From the IMG/VR virus record IMGVR_UViG_3300036985_006490, positions 98,813 to 162,812 of that record: a stretch of 64,000 bases of DNA, one strand, 5' to 3'. The notes beneath the pieces were generated by a model that worked only from the letters and a program-made list of their open reading frames with translations, had not been told where the DNA came from and ran no database searches. Of the stretch, positions 18,838-26,298 are shown in pieces (position 1 is the first letter of the stretch; each line of letters begins with the position of its first letter). Position numbers and translations under genes: made by a program. Source of the DNA: a virus.

Positions 18838-19662
18838 TTATATGGAAGATTTGATTTTTTCTAAATGATTGAAAATTGGATAACCATCCCAAGTAGATTC
18901 GAACGTATTCGGCTTTGTCTTTGATATTAGATTTGGTTCATTCAATTCAATCCAATTGAATATTTGGTTTGAGATATATTCATAACCTAACTCATTTGGA
19001 TGTTCACATATCAGTGATTTCATATTCGGATTATTAATGAAATTAGGAAAAATAGACTTTGTAAACTTCATTAAGTTTTTTGTGTTATGTAATTTTTCAA
19101 AAAGTACGTTGTGATTGTAATCTACTGGTATGTAAAAAAATTTGTATTTTTTCGTTTGACAATGTTCTTCCATTATTTTTAGGTAAAAAATTTGTTCTAA
19201 AAATGGGTCTAAATCTATGTTATCAATAAATTTGATGTATTCCCTTCCAATATCATAACTGTGAACATTGTAAATATTTTTTTCCATACTCGGATTTATG
19301 TTCAGTACTGAACACTCCCTATAAAAAGAAAACCTGCTTGGAATTGGTAATAACCAAATTAATAAAACATCGAATTCTTCTGATAAGTTTTTATCATAAT
19401 ATTTTTCGAACCACACTTTCAGATTTCCCGAAGTCGATGATCCACCAAATCCTAAATTTATTAGACAATCATAATTTATTTGTTTTTGAAGATTTGTCGG
19501 CCAAGAATATTTATGAAATCTTTCTTTACTTGGAAAATAAACTTCTTCAGTATTTTTATACTTGATTTTATTCTCAACTTTGTATGAAACTACCTCAGGG
19601 GCATAACAACCAACACCTTCGGTAAATGAACATCCAATTGTTATTAAAAGTTTTTTTTTCAT
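18838..19662 (-). CDS. SGNH/GDSL hydrolase-like protein
   Basis: A 274-residue protein with TIGCSFTEGVGCYAP (block I, Ser nucleophile in GCSFTEG), NLGFGGSSTSGNLKVW (block II), a LIWLLPIPSRFSF strand, and CEHPNELGYEYISNQI, where His of 'HPN' would be catalytic; the usual Asp three residues before is replaced by Cys-Glu (ICEHPN). It may be a deacylase or transferase for O-acyl sugars. It is flanked by radical SAM and 2OG-oxygenase genes. Confidence 0.65.
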   Translation of the reverse strand: MKKKLLITIGCSFTEGVGCYAPEVVSYKVENKIKYKNTEEVYFPSKERFHKYSWPTNLQKQINYDCLINLGFGGSSTSGNLKVWFEKYYDKNLSEEFDVLLIWLLPIPSRFSFYRECSVLNINPSMEKNIYNVHSYDIGREYIKFIDNIDLDPFLEQIFYLKIMEEHCQTKKYKFFYIPVDYNHNVLFEKLHNTKNLMKFTKSIFPNFINNPNMKSLICEHPNELGYEYISNQIFNWIELNEPNLISKTKPNTFESTWDGYPIFNHLEKIKSSI

Positions 19663-19679
19663 ACTAAATCATAACTTTA

Positions 19680-20174
19680 TTAGATGAGTTTGTTATTTTC
19701 TTTTGAAACAACATCTTCATGATTAATAAACATAATAACACTCCTACGAGTTCCCTTGGTGATTTTTTTCACCTCATGGTCATACTTGGATTCGAATACA
19801 TACGGTACTCCAATTTCTTTTTCAATAAAATAATATGGGTCATAAACAATATAGTCTCCACCCTCATAATTATCATTCAAATGAAATCCTGTAACCAAGT
19901 ATCTATTTTTACCATAAACATAATTATTATCAGTATGGCGTAGAAAATAGTCATTTTCTTTATACCTCATAATCACAAATTTTTGGTCATAAGAATTTAA
20001 ACTCAAATTTAATTTTGATTCGACCCATTTCAATAATTTTATTTTAACAGGAATTACTAAGTCAGATTCAATTATTTTAGCGTCATAACTCCTATCCCGT
20101 TTGACAAAATATTCTAAATCATGATAAAGCGTTTCTATCGATTCGATTTCATCTTGAGTAATTAATTTCATCAT
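19680..20174 (-). CDS. 2-oxoglutarate/Fe(II) oxygenase, prolyl 4-hydroxylase-like
   Basis: A 164-residue P4H-type dioxygenase. Iron ligands are visible: FLRHTDNNYVYG (HxD) and the distal His in YDHEVKKITKGTRRSVIMFI, where Arg binds 2-oxoglutarate. Between them is the typical HLNDNYEGGDYIVYD strand pair. All catalytic residues are present. Substrate could be prolyl residues of a protein or a small molecule. It is the last of a run of four such genes (21708-19680). Confidence 0.75.
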   Translation of the reverse strand: MMKLITQDEIESIETLYHDLEYFVKRDRSYDAKIIESDLVIPVKIKLLKWVESKLNLSLNSYDQKFVIMRYKENDYFLRHTDNNYVYGKNRYLVTGFHLNDNYEGGDYIVYDPYYFIEKEIGVPYVFESKYDHEVKKITKGTRRSVIMFINHEDVVSKENNKLI

Positions 20175-20182
20175 TATACCGA

Positions 20183-20629
20183 TTATATTAAACTATTTTT
20201 TTTTATTGAAAGTGGATTATTATGCATAAACCCAACTAAGGTATATCTGTCTCCAATACAATCATTTACTTTATGTTGTTCATCACCAGAAAAATAAATC
20301 ATATCTCCCGTTTTAGGTTTGTATTCTTTGCAACCAAAAATTACTTCACCTCCAATAAAATCCTCATTTAAAAAAATTATAAATGACCATGGGTTAACAT
20401 GTCCATGAAATGTCTCTATCTGTTTAATAGTTTCATTAACCATTTGAACTCGAATTTTTTTGAAAAAAAAATTTGAAAATTTTTGTATAGTTAAATCTCT
20501 ATTTATTAAATCTATATAGTAAAATTTATATACATTATCTCCATAATAATTCATTTTTTCATTATTAAACATATCAATGAAATATAAAACTTCTTTTTCT
20601 TCCAAGAATGATTTCACATATTTTATCAT
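20183..20629 (-). CDS. 2OG-Fe(II) oxygenase-like protein with altered iron site
   Basis: About 148 residues with the double-stranded beta-helix layout: FIIFLNEDFIGGEVIFGCKEY, KTGDMIYFSGDEQHKVNDCIGDRYTLVGF. The distal His and the Arg are present, but the first ligand pair reads HGHVNPW, so the usual HxD Asp is replaced (HxN or HxH). It may use another ligand or be inactive. A longer frame opens with TTG at 20671, but ATG at 20629 gives an 11-base spacing to the upstream gene and fits the family length. Confidence 0.6.
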   Translation of the reverse strand: MIKYVKSFLEEKEVLYFIDMFNNEKMNYYGDNVYKFYYIDLINRDLTIQKFSNFFFKKIRVQMVNETIKQIETFHGHVNPWSFIIFLNEDFIGGEVIFGCKEYKPKTGDMIYFSGDEQHKVNDCIGDRYTLVGFMHNNPLSIKKNSLI

Positions 20630-20639
20630 AAGTTTATGT

Positions 20640-21107
20640 CTAAAATGGTTTATTAACGCAAATTTGACCAAAATGTGAGAATAGTAAATAGCATTCTCCC
20701 TCCTCGATTTTACTTACTTGTTGGTTTGTAGATCTTCCATGAATTACTCCATACCCTGTAGTCATCTTGTTACGAACATTATTGAAATAAAAATTTCCTC
20801 CTATAAAATCTTCATTTAAAAAAACAACAACAGTGAACGTCGTATGTCTATATAAACTTTTTTGATTACTATAATTAAAAGTATGGGTTGGTAATCTATA
20901 TCCTTTTGATAATTTTATAATTCTGTTTTCAATTATTTCATTTACTGAAATCTTTTTGTTTTCATAAAGAATATTTTTCAATTTTGTATCTAACCAATTG
21001 TATTTAATAAATTTCTGATAGTATTTGAAATCTTGGTCATACAGTTGCCATTCAGATTCGTTTGAAAGGAGTAAACTACATTCTTCCTTTGAAAAAAATT
21101 GATACAT
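20640..21107 (-). CDS. degenerate 2OG-oxygenase paralogue
   Basis: About 155 residues with the same fold signature as its neighbours: FSKEECSLLL at the start, then VVVFLNEDFIGGNFYFNNV and a TGYGVIHGR turn. The distal iron-binding His is missing (STNQQVSKIEEGECYLLF has Gln), and no convincing HxD is seen (THTFN). I therefore call it a likely non-catalytic paralogue. ATG at 21149 is also possible, but it would overlap the upstream gene by 41 bases; 21107 follows its stop immediately and matches where the P4H domain begins. Confidence 0.55.
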   Translation of the reverse strand: MYQFFSKEECSLLLSNESEWQLYDQDFKYYQKFIKYNWLDTKLKNILYENKKISVNEIIENRIIKLSKGYRLPTHTFNYSNQKSLYRHTTFTVVVFLNEDFIGGNFYFNNVRNKMTTGYGVIHGRSTNQQVSKIEEGECYLLFSHFGQICVNKPF

Positions 21108-21108
21108 T

Positions 21109-21708
21109 TTATATGATATTATTGGTATATTTAACTTGGTTTTCCACATCTAAACAAAAATTTCCAGCATACACGATTCTATCTAATTCAGATTTTGGGG
21201 TAGGGATTGCCGTATGTCTTATATTTGCCGGAAATATAAAAAAATCTCCTTCTTGTGGTAAAAATTTATGTCTTATTTTGTCTTCAGTTTCGAAAACAAT
21301 ATGCCCCTCATCTCCTTTAATATCTTTTGGTGTTTGTAAGTAATATGTGAACGTAAAGTCCGTCGTAATATTTGACCGACCAGGTGGATGAACTAAAAGA
21401 TGTTGGTGTAACCATTCCATATCAAACCCTTTGGTCTGAGTATATATCCAAAAATGTTCCGCATAATTAATAAACTTTCTATTTGAGATTTCTTCTACGT
21501 ATTTTTTAATTTTTTTATTAATTTGTAGAAAACATTTAGTGTTTATTTCCATCCAAATTGAATTCTCTTTTGTTTGAGTTTTGGTATAGATTACTGATGA
21601 ATCATTTAACTTTGCATATTTAAGACAATCATCTTTTATATTCATAAATTTATCATCATGACCTTTATGAATAGTAAATGTCGTAGACAACTTCAATTCT
21701 TGAATCAT
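21109..21708 (-). CDS. putative 2OG-Fe(II) oxygenase (PF13759-like)
   Basis: A 199-residue protein related to the phage 2OG-Fe(II) oxygenases of the PF13759 type. It has EWLHQHLLVHPPGRSN (candidate metal ligands HxH or H-x5-H), TFTYYLQTPKDIKGDEGHIVF, and LPQEGDFFIFPANIRHTAIPT with the distal His, followed by a basic residue in DRIVYAGNF. Members are common in marine T4-like phages; their substrates are unknown. The start overlaps the end of the SET-domain gene by four bases. Confidence 0.65.
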   Translation of the reverse strand: MIQELKLSTTFTIHKGHDDKFMNIKDDCLKYAKLNDSSVIYTKTQTKENSIWMEINTKCFLQINKKIKKYVEEISNRKFINYAEHFWIYTQTKGFDMEWLHQHLLVHPPGRSNITTDFTFTYYLQTPKDIKGDEGHIVFETEDKIRHKFLPQEGDFFIFPANIRHTAIPTPKSELDRIVYAGNFCLDVENQVKYTNNII

Positions 21709-22142
21709 ATGATTTTTTTATCAATTTTTTCGTATCTCTGATAGTTACTGAGTATTTCCTCTCCCTTTTTAATATCTCTTATTGATTTCATACTATTTTT
21801 ATCAATATTACTTTTAGTTTCATAATAACCACTGTTCACAAAATAATATGGGTTAGTATAAATCCAATGACAACTGTTAGTTAATTTTACATAAATGCTA
21901 GTGTCTTTTGGGAAATCTGAGGAAAATAAAAATAAATCTTGAATGTGTTGACGTAATTCCTCATTCAATTCACTTAATTGGTCTTGAGTTATGGGGTAGA
22001 ATCCTGTTTTACCCTCCCACAATTGAAACAAAAGTGTGTCTTTAACGATATCTTTTATCGCAAAAACTCCTATTCCTGAAATATTACTTGGTTTCAACTT
22101 TACAAAAACACAATTTTTTATGTAATTGTACGCATCCATCAT
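21705..22142 (-). CDS. SET-domain protein (lysine methyltransferase-like)
   Basis: A 145-residue protein with a compact SET pattern. GIGVFAIKDIVKDTLLF is the N-terminal GxGxFA motif. NPYYFVNSGYY stands where NHSxxPN is usual, and IRDIKKGEEILSNYQRY matches GEELxxxY with the SAM-site Tyr. SET proteins transfer methyl to lysine side chains, for example of ribosomal or cytochrome proteins. The Asn-His pair of the central motif is altered, so activity is uncertain. It lies between a small gene and the oxygenase run, with ATGA overlap on both sides. Confidence 0.65.
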   Translation of the reverse strand: MMDAYNYIKNCVFVKLKPSNISGIGVFAIKDIVKDTLLFQLWEGKTGFYPITQDQLSELNEELRQHIQDLFLFSSDFPKDTSIYVKLTNSCHWIYTNPYYFVNSGYYETKSNIDKNSMKSIRDIKKGEEILSNYQRYEKIDKKII

Positions 22143-22291
22143 AAATGTTTATTCATAAACAATTCAAAAAATTTACCAATTACAGTTTCGACTCTTTCTT
22201 TTTCTGTAGTTGATAATTGTTCGGTTGTTCTGTTTTTAATTTGATTTAAGGACTTTTTTTTGTATAACTGAGGGTGTTTAGATATATCCAT
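22139..22291 (-). CDS. small basic/helical protein, 50 residues
   Basis: A 50-codon frame starts with ATG at 22291, 10 bases after the tandem Hint gene, and ends in TGA overlapping the SET gene's ATG (ATGA). The product is helical, with KKKSLNQIKNRTTEQ and EKERVETVIGKFFELF. No family was recognised. Precise fit between two genes with coupled stop/start is the main support. Confidence 0.6.
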   Translation of the reverse strand: MDISKHPQLYKKKSLNQIKNRTTEQLSTTEKERVETVIGKFFELFMNKHL

Positions 22292-22301
22292 GTTTGTAAA
22301 T

Positions 22302-25034
22302 TTATTTGTTATGTACTAATACTCCATTCGCATAAAAATTTTGATTGTCAGCAACTGAAATAATATGCGTTTGTGTGTTTATTCTTTCCAATTCTGTTAT
22401 AGAAACAATCTCCAAGATTTCTCTGTTAGGTTTGGTTAATTTGTCCCCAATATTTATTTGTGTTACTTCCAAAGGAATATCATATCTTTCATTAGTCCAC
22501 TTTGGTTTATAAGACGCAAGTTTTAATCCATTAACATAAAATGGGTGGTCAAATGTTGAAATGATTTCTGTATCATCAGAAAGTATGTATTTAACTAAAT
22601 CATCATGTATGGGTGAGTTTACTTCTGTAACTTCTCTTTCCTCCACAACATTTATAATTTCATTGTAAGACAATACTAAATCCCCCACGTTAATCTCTTC
22701 AATATTTTTTTCTATTCCATTTCCCATCAAAACTTTAGTACCGCTTATAAAACAAGCTTTATTGTGGGTTAAAATACCATTAGCAAAAAAGTTATGATTA
22801 TTGGTTACTTCGAAAATATAAGTTTGTGTTGGTTTGAATTCTAGTTCTTCAATTTTAGTAATTCTTGTATTCAATCCGTCAATTAAGTTAACATTATCTC
22901 CTACTTCTATTTGTGTGACATTATTATTAAAATTGTACCTATCGTTGGTCAATAAAGGTCTATATGACGACAAATTAAACCCATTTATAAAAAATGGGTG
23001 GTCAAAAGTACAAACAATTTCAGTACCATTTTCAAAAGAATACTTAACCAAATCATCATGAATCGGTGTAATTATATTTGTTACGGTTTGATTTTCTTTT
23101 AATCCTGTTTCTAAATTAACTGAAACTACTATATCACCATTCGCAATATCTTCAATTGGTTTTGTAGTTCCGTCTGCCATTTCAATCATTGTACCTTTTA
23201 CAAAACATGCTCGATTATGTACCAAAACGTCATTAGCAAAATAATTATGATTAATTTCAACTTCAGACAAATTGTATACTTTAGTCTCTTCATTAACTAC
23301 GGTAATTTTATCCAAAATAACATTTTTGTTCATTAATTTCACAGAATCTCCGATTTCAATTTTTTGTACTGGTTCACCTATTGTGTATAATGTATTTGAT
23401 AATAAATTGTCATAAGATGACCAACCCTTACCATTAACGAAGATTGGGTGGTCAGTTGTCGATTTGAGAGTACCCCCATTATCAAACTCATAAACTACAA
23501 TTTTATCTATTTTTTTGGAAAATACATTTAATACTTTACTAACCTTTGTCTCATTACTATTGAAGTTGAATGACAATATAGAATCTCCAATTACAACATC
23601 TTCAATATTTTTTGTTGTACCATCTTCCATTTGAATTTTGGTACCTGCAACAAAACAAGGAGAGTTATATGATACAATACTATTGAACGCCGTAGAACCA
23701 TTTATTATATACGTATCGGTATCTTCAACATCAAGTTCAACGAATGCCAACCCAGTCTCGGGTGAAACATAGAAGTTTAATTCGTCAACTTTAATCAAGT
23801 TACCTTCCAAATCATATACGTAATCAGTTACTGCGTTTATTTCAGAAATAAATTTAATACTACTTTTATCAGATATAGAATCATAAATCAAATATTTTTT
23901 GTTAATACCTGAAAATAGCGAATCATTATCTATCACCATTTCCATCATTGCCCCATATTTGAGTTGTTTAACATCTTTGAAGACAACCTCGGAATTACTA
24001 ATATAAGATCCATCAGGAAACTCACCTCCATCATAACTCCAAGTTAAAGCATTCAAATCAGTTTCAGCTTGAGGGGATCCATTAACTTTATAAGACTTTA
24101 TGGTTTCACCAACTTGAATTTCGGACACTTCTTTCCAAGTTTCATCATTCATCAAAACTTCATGGGTAGACAAAATTCCACCCGAATCGTTTTTGATAAA
24201 ATTTGTTGTGAATTCATAGTAATGATGGTCTTTAACTTTATTACCTTCCAATTCTATCGATTCAGGTAATTCAAATATAGAACTGATTTTATAAGAATGC
24301 AGTATCATTATATCCAAATTTCCCCCATAAACTATCCCAAAAACTCTTATTGATGTAATATGATTATCCTCATCTACACTTGATGGGTGAATGTGATATT
24401 GTTCAATTAATTTATTTTCATCAGAATTTTCAGATAAGAAATCATTCCAACAATTTTCAGATGTTCCTCCAGTTAAATTAATTTTGAAAAAATCAATTGG
24501 ATTAAAAGATTCATATACATCCTTTATAGTTGCATCTGGTATGTTACCTGTATTTATTTCTTTTGTCAATGTATCATAAGTACCTACTGATGAAGAATGG
24601 TAATATCCAACACAATTATCAGTTATAAAGCTATCGGTGAACAAATTATAAACATTCAATCTATTTTTACAATACACACTGTCAAATATTGCGGTTTCGT
24701 CGTAGGCTAATCTTAACACAAATTTATCGGCAGCATCCGCAACTGATGTTGGATAAATTGAATTAATATTCTCGTCATGTAAGTTGATGACGATTGATGG
24801 TAGATTATTATTAACTTCTTCAACAAGTCTATTAACAAAATCTATGTGTAAAAATGGTTTATAGATAATGTCTAAAGTTGTGATGTTGTTTGACGATAAT
24901 ACTGATAAAAATCCACTAAAGTCAAAATTCACCAATTCCTGGTCGATAAACCCAGTATCCGTATTTAACTCTAATAATCTTAAATCACCATTTGAGTCTT
25001 TTACAAAGTCTGCCGAAAATAACGTTCCTTTCAT
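22302..25034 (-). CDS. multi-Hint-domain protein (three intact and one degenerate Hint)
   Basis: A 910-residue protein. Three tandem Hint domains of about 150 residues lie at 460-608, 610-759 and 761-910. Each starts CF(V/I)xGT with the Cys nucleophile, has TTDHP, TFDHP or TFDHP (block B His), and ends with VHNR, THNK or VHNK. Residues about 290-455 look like a fourth, decayed copy: STHEVLMNDETWKEVSEIQVGE at the start and NG...SYN at the end, without Cys. The residue after HN is Arg or Lys, so splicing is not expected; cleavage or Asn cyclisation, as in bacterial intein-like domains, is likelier. The N-terminal 280 residues (LRLLELNTDTGFIDQEL) faintly recall ATP-grasp; no function assigned. 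No homing endonuclease is present. Confidence 0.75.
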   Translation of the reverse strand: MKGTLFSADFVKDSNGDLRLLELNTDTGFIDQELVNFDFSGFLSVLSSNNITTLDIIYKPFLHIDFVNRLVEEVNNNLPSIVINLHDENINSIYPTSVADAADKFVLRLAYDETAIFDSVYCKNRLNVYNLFTDSFITDNCVGYYHSSSVGTYDTLTKEINTGNIPDATIKDVYESFNPIDFFKINLTGGTSENCWNDFLSENSDENKLIEQYHIHPSSVDEDNHITSIRVFGIVYGGNLDIMILHSYKISSIFELPESIELEGNKVKDHHYYEFTTNFIKNDSGGILSTHEVLMNDETWKEVSEIQVGETIKSYKVNGSPQAETDLNALTWSYDGGEFPDGSYISNSEVVFKDVKQLKYGAMMEMVIDNDSLFSGINKKYLIYDSISDKSSIKFISEINAVTDYVYDLEGNLIKVDELNFYVSPETGLAFVELDVEDTDTYIINGSTAFNSIVSYNSPCFVAGTKIQMEDGTTKNIEDVVIGDSILSFNFNSNETKVSKVLNVFSKKIDKIVVYEFDNGGTLKSTTDHPIFVNGKGWSSYDNLLSNTLYTIGEPVQKIEIGDSVKLMNKNVILDKITVVNEETKVYNLSEVEINHNYFANDVLVHNRACFVKGTMIEMADGTTKPIEDIANGDIVVSVNLETGLKENQTVTNIITPIHDDLVKYSFENGTEIVCTFDHPFFINGFNLSSYRPLLTNDRYNFNNNVTQIEVGDNVNLIDGLNTRITKIEELEFKPTQTYIFEVTNNHNFFANGILTHNKACFISGTKVLMGNGIEKNIEEINVGDLVLSYNEIINVVEEREVTEVNSPIHDDLVKYILSDDTEIISTFDHPFYVNGLKLASYKPKWTNERYDIPLEVTQINIGDKLTKPNREILEIVSITELERINTQTHIISVADNQNFYANGVLVHNK

Positions 25035-25127
25035 AATATGTTGTTAGTTATATATTAAATATCTTGTAGAGGTTTAATTTTTTTTATATTTCTATCCCTT
25101 GTATTCAACCTCAACCAAATTAAAATT

Positions 25128-25670
25128 TTACAAAAGGGTTTTAGGACTTGAACTAGTTGTTCTTGAGATACAGATATGCGTAAGTTCTAAACTTTGTGAT
25201 AAACTTAGTTGAAAATCAATTATATGGTATACTTCAGAAAAATTAATTTTATTGAATTGAACTCTTTTATTATGCTCCAAAGTATTCGGATATAGATTAA
25301 TAATTCTTACTTTTTTATCAAGATTCGAATTAATTAACTCGAGTGAAGATTTTTGTAAACTTAATTTATTTTCTCTATAATCATCAAAACTACCATTATT
25401 GAAGATGGCCGAAGTTAGAACGTTAAAAATAGTTTTATCCTGATATTTCCACAAGTCAAAAAGTTCTTCAAATATTTTTTGTTGGTAAATCGGATGATAT
25501 GTATTATTAATAAACACATCCAAATCTAAAACTTCATTTAGAATGTCTGTGTATCGTTTAAGGTCATACCCATTACTTCTTGAAAAACCAAAAACTTCAT
25601 GGTTTTTTTTCAAAAAATCATAAAGACCTCTACCCAAAGAATCACTGTGTCCTGTTATTCCTATCTTCAT
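25128..25670 (-). CDS. short NAD(P)-binding SDR-like protein
   Basis: A 180-residue Rossmann protein starting MKIGITGHSDSLGRGLYDFL, which matches the TGxxxGxG nucleotide-binding turn of SDRs. It continues with FGFSRSNGYDL, DVFINNTYHP (NNAG-like) and FNVLTSAIFNN (catalytic Ser region). The Tyr/Lys pair may be DDYRENKLSL (YxxxK). It is shorter than typical SDRs (about 240). It overlaps the upstream oxygenase gene by four bases. The 94 bases before the Hint gene hold nothing I recognise. Confidence 0.65.
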   Translation of the reverse strand: MKIGITGHSDSLGRGLYDFLKKNHEVFGFSRSNGYDLKRYTDILNEVLDLDVFINNTYHPIYQQKIFEELFDLWKYQDKTIFNVLTSAIFNNGSFDDYRENKLSLQKSSLELINSNLDKKVRIINLYPNTLEHNKRVQFNKINFSEVYHIIDFQLSLSQSLELTHICISRTTSSSPKTLL

Positions 25671-26179
25671 ATTAAACTAACACTACTTTTCATATTTTCC
25701 TTATATAAAAATATTATTAATGAATACCGAATACCACTTTCAATTTTTGTAACCTCATGTTCTCTTGTATTTTTGAAAGAATAAATTGTACCAGCTATTT
25801 TAGGAATAATTTGTGTAGGTTTATATAATACAAAATCACCTCCCACATAGTCATCATTCAAACAAACTCCAACATTCAATGTTTGATTAGGATAGTATAT
25901 GTCACTATGTCTTTCAAATTCATTTCCGGCTATGTATTTGTGTAAATGTATTACTTCAAAGGGTTTGGTTATTTCGATATTTTGGTCTATTAACAAATAC
26001 TCAGTAATTTTATCAAAAATCCATTTTACCGACTCATTTCGATAAATATTATAATAAGTATACGATATTTTTTCCCTCGGTCTTTCAACGGTTTTACTAT
26101 TCACATCTCTGTGAGTACCCTCTATTTCTAAGGTTAAATTTATAATCTTATCACACTCTTCTTTAGAAAAACAAACCAT
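25667..26179 (-). CDS. 2-oxoglutarate/Fe(II) oxygenase, prolyl 4-hydroxylase-like
   Basis: A 170-residue dioxygenase beginning FSKEECDKIINL. Iron ligands are FERHSDIYYPNQ (HxD) and NTREHEVTKIESGIRYSLIIFL (distal His, then the Arg for 2-oxoglutarate). Between them are VGVCLNDDYVGGDFVLY. All catalytic residues are present. It is the fifth member of this superfamily between 19.7 and 26.2 kb and overlaps the SDR gene by four bases. Confidence 0.75.
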   Translation of the reverse strand: MVCFSKEECDKIINLTLEIEGTHRDVNSKTVERPREKISYTYYNIYRNESVKWIFDKITEYLLIDQNIEITKPFEVIHLHKYIAGNEFERHSDIYYPNQTLNVGVCLNDDYVGGDFVLYKPTQIIPKIAGTIYSFKNTREHEVTKIESGIRYSLIIFLYKENMKSSVSLI

Positions 26180-26181
26180 AT

Positions 26182-26298
26182 TTAATGATTGTAAATAAAA
26201 GGATCTCTTTTCTTTAATTCTTCAATTTTCTTTTTTAATTCTTTTTTTCTTTTTCTTTCCTTAATTTTTTTAAGGAACCAATCAATAATTTTTTTCAT
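26182..26298 (-). CDS. tiny Lys-rich helical protein, 38 residues
   Basis: A 38-codon frame. Its ATG (26298-26296) overlaps the carbamoyltransferase stop as ATGA, and it ends TAA just before the oxygenase gene. The product begins MKKIIDWFLKKIKERK and is almost all Lys/Glu/Arg after that, ending RDPFIYNH. It could be an amphipathic or nucleic-acid-binding peptide. The overlap makes translation plausible; function unknown. Confidence 0.5.
   Translation of the reverse strand: MKKIIDWFLKKIKERKRKKELKKKIEELKKRDPFIYNH

Noticed and set aside
22302-25034. A classical splicing intein
   Set aside because: The residue after HN is Arg or Lys and not Cys/Ser/Thr, there is no endonuclease, and no split host protein surrounds the domains.
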